Of a stretch of 63,376 bases of DNA, positions 44,115 to 51,636 are shown piece after piece. The notes under the pieces were generated by a model. The model saw nothing but the letters and a program-made list of their open reading frames with translations. It made no database searches and had not been told where the DNA came from. Source of the stretch: Pseudonocardia nigra (GTDB lineage Bacteria; Actinomycetota; Actinomycetes; Mycobacteriales; Pseudonocardiaceae). The translations under genes were made by a program, and so were the position numbers. Every line of letters starts with the position of its first letter. Within the stretch, counting starts at the first letter, position 1. The DNA lies in contig NZ_JAHKRK010000020.1 of assembly GCF_019396355.1 (NCBI RefSeq), positions 1 to 63,376 of the forward strand. Reading direction: 5' to 3'.

Positions 44115-44672
44115 TTACTCCCGCCACCCCGCGCGGGCCAGGATCTCGGCGATCACCGGACCCTTGGCCTCGGCGTAGTAGTTCATGTCGCGCCACTCGC
44201 GGCGGGCGAGCTCGCGCTTCACCGTCTCGTAGCGCACCCGGTCGGCGGCGTCCGAGCGGAGCCGGTCCCGGAACGCCAGGTACTTGCGGACCTCGACGTG
44301 CTCGGGCGGATAGCAGTGCAGATTGACCGGCTCGTCCGGATCGCCCGCCCGGAAGCATCGGTGCCCGGGTTCCCGCACGCGCAGGTCGTAGCCGACGGCC
44401 TCGAGGTCCGGCAGGAACGCCCGCTCGTCGTCGGGGTCGTCGATCCCGACGACGATGTCGACGACCGGCTTGGCGGCCAGCCCGGGCACGGACGTGGAAC
44501 CGACGTGCTCGATGAGCCGGGCCCGCTCGCCCAGGACCCGCCGGAGCTCCTCGGCCCTCCGGGCGAAGCGTTCCGACCAGCGGGCATCGTGGTCGGCCAG
44601 TACCACGCGGGTGGGACGCAGGCCGCGCACCAGCTTCGCGGCGAGGAGGTCGTCGGTGAGGTCGTGGGTCAC
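44115..44672 (-). CDS. GrpB/UPF0157 family nucleotidyltransferase-fold protein
   Basis: A protein of about 185 residues of the GrpB family. It shows the characteristic IEHVGSTSVPGLAAKPVVDIVVGI (nucleotidyltransferase-like GS and D-x-D-like motif), then HRCFRAGDPDEPVNLHCYP and KYLAFRDRLR. The role is unclear in bacteria; stand-alone members may be nucleotidyltransferases. The GTG at 44672 is preferred, with a longer frame possible to 44717. Confidence 0.85.
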   Translation of the reverse strand: MTHDLTDDLLAAKLVRGLRPTRVVLADHDARWSERFARRAEELRRVLGERARLIEHVGSTSVPGLAAKPVVDIVVGIDDPDDERAFLPDLEAVGYDLRVREPGHRCFRAGDPDEPVNLHCYPPEHVEVRKYLAFRDRLRSDAADRVRYETVKRELARREWRDMNYYAEAKGPVIAEILARAGWRE

Positions 44673-44895
44673 GCTGCGGCCCTTTCCGTCCGGAGGCAGC
44701 GGGCCAACGTATCGCACCCGGTGCCCGCGAGTTCCGCCCCCGAGGTGGGCCGGGGGAAGACCTGAGGAAAGTCAGGGTGTTCTCGGACTTTCGCCCGATG
44801 TCCGCGCCGTCGGGCCGTCGCTAGCGTCCGTGTCGGCTCGAAATCGGACGAGGGGGGAACATGGGGAATCCGCGCGATGGCGTCGGTGATGCCCG

Positions 44896-45542
44896 ATGAT
44901 GGATGCGGTCCTGCATTTCGTCCACACCATCATCACATCGCCGTGGTTCTACCTGGTGATGTTCGCGTTGGCCGCGGTGGACGCGTTCTTCCCCGCGGTA
45001 CTGAGCGAGAGCGTGGTCATCACCGCCGGGCCGCCGGGGTGTTCGCCGCGAGCGGCGGGGAACCCGATTTGTTCATCGTGATCGGGGTGGCGGCGCTGGG
45101 GGCATTCGTCGGCGACCACGTCTCCTATTTCATCGGGAGAAAGGCCGGAAACGGCCTGGTGAAGCGGATGCCACCGGACAGCAAACGGCGGGCGGCGCAC
45201 CGATGGGCGGCACGTGAGGTGGCCGTCCGCGGCGGCCTGGCGCTCGTCGTGGCCCGCTACATTCCCGGCGGCCGCACGGCCGTCACGCTCACCACCGGGA
45301 CGGTCGGCTACCCGCTGCGCAAGTTCAGCTTCTTCGCCGCGATCGCCGCGACGTCCTGGGCGATCTACTCCGGCCTGATCGGCTACTTCGGCGGCATGGC
45401 GTTCGAGAACGACCCGATCCGCGGTCTGCTGCTCGGCCTGGGCATCGCCGTCGGCGTCACGGTGGTCGTCGAGGTGGTCCGCTACGTCCGGCGCAGGCGC
45501 CGGGAGGCCGCCGCGCCGACGGTCGAACTCGAGAAGGTCTGA
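44896..45542 (+). pseudogene. DedA/VTT-family membrane protein, one-base frameshift
   Basis: The N-terminal frame gives a DedA-like start (PWFYLVMFALAAVDAFFPAVLSESVVITAG). The next frame continues GVFAASGGEPDLFIV, GAFVGDHVSYFIGRKAG, VARYIPGGRTAVTLTTG, and the final helices and basic tail. One G or C appears missing in the GC run near 45030-45040. DedA proteins are polyprenyl/phospholipid transport-related (VTT domain). Restored, it would have about 216 residues. Error in a GC homopolymer is plausible. Confidence 0.8.
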
Positions 45543-45660
45543 CCGGCACGACCGGCCGCCATGGGGGGTACCGGCGGTTCGCTCCCGGCCCGGGGGTGGA
45601 CCGCCGGTCGGCCGTCGAGGCGGGCTGCCGAGCCGCGGGCAGAATCCGGTTGCCGACGGA

Positions 45661-46434
45661 ATGGTGCTCGCCGACGCTGCCGCGGTGCCTTCGACGCTGG
45701 AGCTCCACGAGATCGCCGAGAGCGACCACCGCATCCTCGACCCGTTCACCGACGCACAGCTCCTCGAGCTCGGCGCGGTCGCCCGGGTCGGACCCACCAC
45801 CCGCGTCCTCGACCTCGCCTGCGGGAAGGCCGAGATGCTCTGCCGGTGGGCGCAGGAGTTCGGGGCCCGGGGCGTCGGCGTCGACCTCAGCGAGGTGTTC
45901 GTCGCCGCGGCCCGGCGGCGGGCCGAGGAGCTGGGCGTCTGCGGGTGGGTCACCGTCGAGTGCGGGGACGCTGCCGCGTACCGGCCCGAGCCGGCGGCGT
46001 TCGACGTCGCGGCGTGCATCGGGGCCACCTGGATCGGCGGCGGCGCCGGCGGCACCATCGACCTGCTGCGCCCCGCCGTCGGATCGGACGGGCTGCTCCT
46101 GATCGGCGAGCCGTTCTGGCGGGAGCCCCCACCCGCGGAAGCACTCACCGCGCTGGGCGTCGGCGCCGACGACTTCGCCGATCTCCCCGGCCTGCTCGAC
46201 CGGTTCGACGCGGCGGGCGCCGACCTCGTCGAGATGGTCCTCGCCGACGAACACAGCTGGGACCGGTACGTCGCCGCGCAGTGCTGGGCGCTGCGGCGCT
46301 GGCTCGATGACCACTCGGACGACCCGGCGGCGGCCGACGTGCGACGCTTCCGCGACGCGACCCGACGTACGCACCTCGCCTACCAGCGGCGGTTCCTCGG
46401 ATGGGGCGTGTTCGTCCTGCGGCCGACGCGCTGA
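45661..46434 (+). CDS. Class I SAM-dependent methyltransferase
   Basis: A 257-residue methyltransferase. Motif I is VLDLACGKAEML, with the acidic ribose contact in GVDLSEVF, motif post-I GDAAAYRP and motif VLADEHSWDRYV. It resembles the small-molecule class I family, with no clue to the substrate. The gene lies 118 bases after the broken DedA gene. Confidence 0.82.
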   Translation: MVLADAAAVPSTLELHEIAESDHRILDPFTDAQLLELGAVARVGPTTRVLDLACGKAEMLCRWAQEFGARGVGVDLSEVFVAAARRRAEELGVCGWVTVECGDAAAYRPEPAAFDVAACIGATWIGGGAGGTIDLLRPAVGSDGLLLIGEPFWREPPPAEALTALGVGADDFADLPGLLDRFDAAGADLVEMVLADEHSWDRYVAAQCWALRRWLDDHSDDPAAADVRRFRDATRRTHLAYQRRFLGWGVFVLRPTR

Positions 46435-46473
46435 GCGGCTCGACGAGCTCGGCGCCGTGCGAGCATGGCGCGC

Positions 46474-47451
46474 ATGGCCGACGTGAGCCGCCGGATGCTG
46501 GCGCTGCTGTCGGCGCTGCAGACCGGGCGCACGTGGACCGGTGCGGAGCTCGCATCCCGGCTGGGCGCGAGCCCACGCACGTTGCGTCGCGACGTCGAAC
46601 GGCTGCGCGATCTCGGCTACCCGGTGGAGGCGCGACCCGGGCCGGGCGGGCACTACCGGCTGGTCGCCGGCACCGCGATGCCGCCACTGCTGCTCGACGA
46701 CGAGGAGGCCGTGGCGATCGCCGTGGGGCTGCGACTGGCGGCGGGCACGGCCGACGGCGACGGCGACGAGGACGCGTCGGGCCGGGCGCTGCGCAAGCTC
46801 GAACAGGTGCTGCCCGCCCGGCTGCGGCGGCGGGTCGCCACCGTCCACCACGCGACGGAGACGGCCCCGACCAGGGCGACCGCGGTCAGTGCCAGGCTGC
46901 TGGGCCTGGTCGGCACGGCCGCGCAGCAGCACGAGCGGCTCGCGTTCGGCTACCGGGACCGGGACGGCACGGTGACCCGTCGCCGCGTCGAGCCGTACCG
47001 GCAGGTGCTGGCCGGTCGGCGCTGGTACCTGCTCGCCTGGGACCTCGACCGGTCCGAGTGGCGCACCTTCCGCCTCGACCGGCTCGCCGACGCACGCAGC
47101 ACTGGGGAACGGTTCTCCCCGCGCGAGCTCCCGGCGGCGTCGGCCGTCGACTACCTCGACGCCACCCTCAAGGCCGCCCGCCACCGAGCCGTCATCACGT
47201 TCCACGCTCCGGCCGAGCAGGTGGCTGACCGGCTGGTGAACCAGGACGGGGTGATCGAGTCGCTCGCGGCGGACCGCTGCCGGTACACGACCTGGGTCGA
47301 CTCCTTCGAGTGGCTCGCGGTCACCACCACGATTCTCGGCGTCGAGTTCCGCGTGGAGGAGCCCGCCGGATTCGTCGCGTACTGCAGGACGTTGCGCGAC
47401 CGGCTGGACCGGGCCGCGGCGAATCCCGCACGTGGACCTTTCGTACCATAG
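46474..47451 (+). CDS. HTH-WYL domain transcriptional regulator
   Basis: A 325-residue regulator: N-terminal winged helix (TWTGAELASRLGASPRTLRRDVERLRDLGYPVEA), then the WYL domain (EPYRQVLAGRRWYLLAWDLDRSEWRTFRLDRL) and a WCX C-terminal region. WYL regulators sense ligands linked to DNA damage or metabolism. The start may be 46474 or three codons earlier (46465). Targets are unknown. Confidence 0.88.
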   Translation: MADVSRRMLALLSALQTGRTWTGAELASRLGASPRTLRRDVERLRDLGYPVEARPGPGGHYRLVAGTAMPPLLLDDEEAVAIAVGLRLAAGTADGDGDEDASGRALRKLEQVLPARLRRRVATVHHATETAPTRATAVSARLLGLVGTAAQQHERLAFGYRDRDGTVTRRRVEPYRQVLAGRRWYLLAWDLDRSEWRTFRLDRLADARSTGERFSPRELPAASAVDYLDATLKAARHRAVITFHAPAEQVADRLVNQDGVIESLAADRCRYTTWVDSFEWLAVTTTILGVEFRVEEPAGFVAYCRTLRDRLDRAAANPARGPFVP

Positions 47452-47556
47452 GTCGCCTGAAAGGGGCTTCCGTGCCGCCCCTTGCCTCTCTGGAGTAACG
47501 GTTCACCTGCCGGAACCGAGATCATCTGGAGTGCTGACGCGAGGCCGGGGAGACAG

Positions 47557-48303
47557 ATGCGCCGTATCGTAGTGTTCTTGATGCTCGGTGCCGGACTCGT
47601 GGCCGCTGGCTGGTTCAGCGCGATTCTGATGATGAAGGGGAGCCTGGGTCCGATCGAGCAGGATGCGGTCGCCAGGGAAACGTTGCCCTCAACAGTTGCC
47701 CGGAGTTCGTCCCCACCCTCTCGTGTTGCGCCTACCCCGACGTCCATACCGGATTCGTCGATCCCGAAGCAGGTGTATCACGGTGCTGGTACGGACGTCG
47801 TAGATCTCACCACACCGGTCGAGGTCGGAGTCCTCGCTTTCGATTGTCCTCGGTGTGGCGATCGCGCCGAGGTAACCACCAACGCGGGAATCGACGAGCA
47901 AGTGATCTCGCACTTCACCGGCGGCCCGTACAGCGGAATGCGGTGGCTGGGGATGCGTGGAGGAGTGACGTCGCGTGTGCAAGTGAAAGCTGAGGGTCCG
48001 TGGACGCTGACCATTGGAGGCCTGGATCTAGCCGCACGATACGACGGCGCGCAGCCGGTCAGCGGGACAGGTGACGCCGTGGTGCTCCTTGAGACCGCTC
48101 CAGACACCGTCGATGTCTCCCACTCGGGGGAGAGCAACTTCACCGTCAAGTTGATGACCGACCGGCACAGGACCGGGCCGGATCTTGTCGTGAACGAGAT
48201 CGGAAAATTCAGAGGGACAGTGTTTTTCGATGTCAGCGGCACGGATGCGGCGTTAGTCGAAGTAGGTGCTGACGGAGCGTGGACGCTGGTACCTCAGCGG
48301 TAG
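47557..48303 (+). CDS. Membrane-anchored secreted protein of unknown function, lower GC
   Basis: A 248-residue protein preceded by GGGGAGACAG. It has one N-terminal membrane helix (VVFLMLGAGLVAAGWFSAILMM), a Ser/Pro/Thr linker, and two similar beta-rich halves. Each half ends in an x-G-x-W-T-L segment (EGPWTLTIGG and DGAWTLVPQR), suggesting an internal duplication. A CPRC motif lies at about residues 96-99. The gene uses rarer codons (for example TTA and GTA) and looks less GC-rich than its neighbours, hinting at later acquisition. No family recognised. Confidence 0.6.
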   Translation: MRRIVVFLMLGAGLVAAGWFSAILMMKGSLGPIEQDAVARETLPSTVARSSSPPSRVAPTPTSIPDSSIPKQVYHGAGTDVVDLTTPVEVGVLAFDCPRCGDRAEVTTNAGIDEQVISHFTGGPYSGMRWLGMRGGVTSRVQVKAEGPWTLTIGGLDLAARYDGAQPVSGTGDAVVLLETAPDTVDVSHSGESNFTVKLMTDRHRTGPDLVVNEIGKFRGTVFFDVSGTDAALVEVGADGAWTLVPQR

Positions 48304-48389
48304 GGCCGATCAGATGTATGTCCTCGGGACCGGCTTGAAATGCTTGTCCTCTTGATGCCGTTGACCGAGGCTTCTGACGAAACCGAACC

Positions 48390-48850
48390 ATGCGACTCGA
48401 CGTGCTCGACCACGGCCACCGCCGCCGAACCAGGCTGTTCCTGGCCGCCGTGGCACGGCTGTCCCAGGCGGAGATGGCCGACGTTGCGAAGTCGATGCCC
48501 TACCGGCCGGAGTTCCTCGGCGGCCCGTTGCTCGACCTCACCGCCGAGGTGATGCGGGCTCGTCGTTCTGGTCGCCCGCGGAGCGCAAGTACCTGGCCGT
48601 GTGCATCGCCGAGCTACACGCCTGCGCTTTCTGCCTGGAGACCCACACGGAGCTGGTGCGGATCGCGGACGACGGCGCGTTTCAGCCCGCACTGTCCCGA
48701 GCTCGCGGCCGTGTGGGCACTCCTCGCGGCCACCCCGGAATCCGCCGGTGTCGCCGTCACGGCGGTTCGGGAGGTGGCGGTCTCCGCCGTCGACGACGCG
48801 CTGCTCGTGGGCCGGAACCGGTACAACAGAACGAGCGTGATCTGGTCCAC
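48390..48850 (+). pseudogene. Carboxymuconolactone decarboxylase-family gene, two frameshifts
   Basis: Segments in two frames join to the AhpD/CMD family: LDHGHRRRTRLFLAAVARLS and PYRPEFLGGPLLDL, then in a second frame WSPAERKYLAVCIAELHACAFCLETHTELVRIA with a CxxC pair, then back to PELAAVWALLAATPESA. One indel lies near 48555 and a compensating one near 48705. The C-terminal end also drifts from the family. It is probably inactive, or a victim of sequence errors. Confidence 0.72.
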
Positions 48851-48882
48851 CCGAGCGAACCGCTCGGTCATACCGTCGGGGC

Positions 48883-49287
48883 ATGTCCACGCAGCAGGTC
48901 TCGAACACCCTGGTCACCACGCTGTCCCACCAGCCGCTCCCACCCCTCCGGGAACCGGCCGAGGTGATGACGGCGCTGGTCGAGCTGCCGCCCGGGGATC
49001 CGGGGACGCCGCCGCACCGGCACTCCGGGCCCGTGTACGGCTACATGCTCGAGGGCGAGATGGTGTTCGAGCTGGAGGGCGAGCCGGAGCGGATCATCCG
49101 GGCGGGCGAGACGTTCTGGGAGCCGGGGGGCGACGTCATCCACTATCAGGCCGGCAACAGCCTGCGGGATGCGTGGAGCCGGTTCGTGGTGGTCATGATG
49201 GGGGTGCGGGCTGAGCCGATGCTGACCCTCGTCGACGAGGCCGAGCTGGCCCGGCGGCACCACCTGCGCGCTGCGCGACGGGACTGA
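48883..49287 (+). CDS. Small cupin-domain protein
   Basis: A 134-residue cupin. Motif 1 GTPPHRHSGPVYGYMLEGEM supplies His/Glu ligands, and motif 2 is AGETFWEPGGDVIHYQ. A TACCGT box lies six bases before the ATG with no ribosome site, so the mRNA is probably leaderless. Followed two bases after the stop by the epimerase-like gene, so the two likely form an operon. Confidence 0.85.
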   Translation: MSTQQVSNTLVTTLSHQPLPPLREPAEVMTALVELPPGDPGTPPHRHSGPVYGYMLEGEMVFELEGEPERIIRAGETFWEPGGDVIHYQAGNSLRDAWSRFVVVMMGVRAEPMLTLVDEAELARRHHLRAARRD

Positions 49288-49289
49288 CC

Positions 49290-50156
49290 GTGCGCGTCTT
49301 CCTGGCCGGATCAACGGGCGTCGTCGGGAGGCGGCTGCTTCCGCTGCTGATCGCCGACGGCCACCACGTCACCGCCCTCACCCGCCGCCCCGAGCGCGCT
49401 GCCGGGCTGCGCGCGGCCGGCGCCGAGCCGGTCGTGGCCGACGCCCGGGACGGCCGCGCGCTCGCGGCGGCGGTGCGGGACTCGGCGCCCGACGTCGTCG
49501 TGCACCAGCTGACGGACCTCGGCAGGGCCGACCTCACCGCGAACTCCGAGCTGCGCCGGGTGGGCACGCGGCACCTCGTCAACGCCGCGCTCGACGCGGG
49601 CGCACGCCGCATCGTGGCGCAGAGCATCGCGTGGGCCTACGCGGGCGGTGACGGGCCCGCCGCCGAGGACACGCCGCTCGACCGGGACGCGCCCGAGCCC
49701 CGGCGGTCCACCGTCCACGGCGTCGCCGCCCTCGAGGAGGCGGTCGGCGAGGCCCCGGAGTGGGTCGTGCTCCGCTACGGCATGTTCCACGGCCCCGGCA
49801 CGTGGTTCGCCCCGGACGGGGTGCGGGCGGGGGACGCGCGCGCCGGCCGGCTCGTGGCGAAGGGCGACGTCACCAGCTTCGTGCACGTCGACGACGCCGC
49901 GGCGGCCGCGGTGGCCGCGCTGAACTGGCCCACCGGGGCGGTGAACATCTGCGACGACCACCCGGCGGCCGCGTACGAGTGGATGCCGGCCTTCTGCGCC
50001 GCCGTCGGGGCGCCGCCGCCCCCGGTGGACCGCGGCGCGGAGCGGCCGGCGTGGGCCCGCGGGGCGGACAACACCCGGGCCCGCACCGAGCTCGGGTGGG
50101 TCGCGCACCACCCGTGCTGGCGCGACGCGTTCGCTATCCGGCCGGCGTCCCGCTGA
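49290..50156 (+). CDS. NAD-dependent epimerase/dehydratase-family protein
   Basis: A 288-residue extended SDR-type protein with the N-terminal nucleotide loop FLAGSTGVVGRRLLPLL. The usual catalytic YxxxK is absent in recognisable form, so it may be an atypical SDR reductase or a regulator-like NmrA relative. GTG start at 49290, directly after the cupin gene. It overlaps the convergent MocR gene by 23 bases at the end. Confidence 0.75.
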   Translation: MRVFLAGSTGVVGRRLLPLLIADGHHVTALTRRPERAAGLRAAGAEPVVADARDGRALAAAVRDSAPDVVVHQLTDLGRADLTANSELRRVGTRHLVNAALDAGARRIVAQSIAWAYAGGDGPAAEDTPLDRDAPEPRRSTVHGVAALEEAVGEAPEWVVLRYGMFHGPGTWFAPDGVRAGDARAGRLVAKGDVTSFVHVDDAAAAAVAALNWPTGAVNICDDHPAAAYEWMPAFCAAVGAPPPPVDRGAERPAWARGADNTRARTELGWVAHHPCWRDAFAIRPASR

Positions 50157-51627
50157 GCAGCGCGGCCAGCGCGTCGAGGGATCGCCGCCAGGCGTGTGCG
50201 GGCGGGGTGGCGTACCCGAGCACGAGGGCGGCCTGCCGCTCCGGGTCGGGCAGGTGCCAGTAGCCGGCGGTGTGCAGGCCGTGCAGCTGCACGCCGGCTC
50301 GGCGGGCCGCGGCGACGAGCCGGTGCTCGCGGTCGGCCGACTCGAGGGGCAGTAGTGCGTGCAGGCCCGCCGCGACCCCGGCGAGCGGTGGGGCCGACAC
50401 ATCCGCGAGGCGTGCGGCGAGCTGCTCCCGGCGTTCGCGGTAGGCGCGCCGGACGCGTCGCACGTGACGGTCGAGGTCACCCCGGCGGATCAGGTCGGCG
50501 AGGGCGAGCTGCTCGATCACCGGCACGGTGGTGCCGGTGTCCACCACCGCGTCCAGCAGTGGCTGCCGAAGCGCCGGCGGGACCACCAGCCAGGCGAGGC
50601 GCAGCCCGGGGGCGAGCGTCTTGCTCGCACTGCCGCCGAAGACGACCCGGTCGGGGTCGAGCGGTTGCATCGCCCCGACCGGCTGCCCGTCGTAGCGGAA
50701 CTCGCCGTCGTAGTCGTCCTCGACGAGGATCGCGCCGTCCCGCCGGGCCCGGTCGACGAACGCGGCCCGCCGCGCGGGCGCCAGAACGACCCCGCAGGGG
50801 TGCTGGTGGGCGGGGGTGAGCAGGACCAGCGCGGGCCGCGCGGGCAGGCCCGCCGGATCCGGTCCCTCGGCGTCGACCGGCAGCGGGGACAGCCGCAGCC
50901 CGGCCGCGCGCAACAGCTCCCGGTGCCGTGCGAACCCCGGGTCCTCCACGGCCGCATCCGACATCCCGAGGCCGCGGACCGCGCGGCCCAGCAGCGCGAG
51001 CGCCTGGCTGAACCCCGCCGTGACGATCACCGTCTCCGCACTCGCGCGCACGCCGCGCGTTCGCGAGACGTGCTCGGCGAGGGCCGCGCGGAGGACGGGC
51101 AGCCCGGCGGGCTCGCCGTAGTCCAGCGCCGTCGAGCTCCCGGCCAGCGCGCGCCGGACCGCGGCAGCCCAGACCGCGCGGGGGAACGTGTCCAGGTCGG
51201 GGCGGCCGGGACGCAGGTCGATCGCCGACGGCCGGGCGATGGAAGGCGCGGGCGGCGCCGGTGCGGGTTGCGCAGGGGCGGGGACGTGGCTCGCGACCGT
51301 GCCCGAGCCGGGCTTCCCGAGCAGCCACCCCTCGGCGATCAGCTGCGAGTACGCTTGCACGACCGTCCCGCGGGACAGCCCGAGATCCGCGGCCAGGCTG
51401 CGCGAGCCTGGAAGGCGCGTCCCCGCCCGCAGCCTGCCCGACCGCACCGCCTCGCGCAGCGCCATCTCGAGCGCACGCTGCCGTCCGTCCCCGGCGTGCA
51501 GGTCGAGGTGCAGATCGAGGCCGCCCACCCGGCCATCCAACCTCCGTGCGGGATGGGACCGGCGCACTGGGGTCGGGGCCTCGCCCGGGCGCCGGTCGAC
51601 ATCGGCAGCGGGGCCGGAACGGGTCAT
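50134..51627 (-). CDS. MocR/PdxR-type GntR-aminotransferase regulator
   Basis: A 497-residue MocR protein: N-terminal winged helix (LRAGTRLPGSRSLAADLGLSRGTVVQAYSQLIAEGWL) joined to a fold-type-I aminotransferase-like domain. The domain keeps the PLP lysine (VVFGGSASKTLAPGLRLAW), EDDYDGEFRYDG and the HQHPCG motif. Such proteins sense PLP or an amine adduct and regulate nearby genes. Its ATG lies only about nine bases from the start of the divergent LuxR gene. Confidence 0.88.
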   Translation of the reverse strand: MTRSGPAADVDRRPGEAPTPVRRSHPARRLDGRVGGLDLHLDLHAGDGRQRALEMALREAVRSGRLRAGTRLPGSRSLAADLGLSRGTVVQAYSQLIAEGWLLGKPGSGTVASHVPAPAQPAPAPPAPSIARPSAIDLRPGRPDLDTFPRAVWAAAVRRALAGSSTALDYGEPAGLPVLRAALAEHVSRTRGVRASAETVIVTAGFSQALALLGRAVRGLGMSDAAVEDPGFARHRELLRAAGLRLSPLPVDAEGPDPAGLPARPALVLLTPAHQHPCGVVLAPARRAAFVDRARRDGAILVEDDYDGEFRYDGQPVGAMQPLDPDRVVFGGSASKTLAPGLRLAWLVVPPALRQPLLDAVVDTGTTVPVIEQLALADLIRRGDLDRHVRRVRRAYRERREQLAARLADVSAPPLAGVAAGLHALLPLESADREHRLVAAARRAGVQLHGLHTAGYWHLPDPERQAALVLGYATPPAHAWRRSLDALAALLSGTPAG

Positions 51628-51636
51628 CATGAGCGG

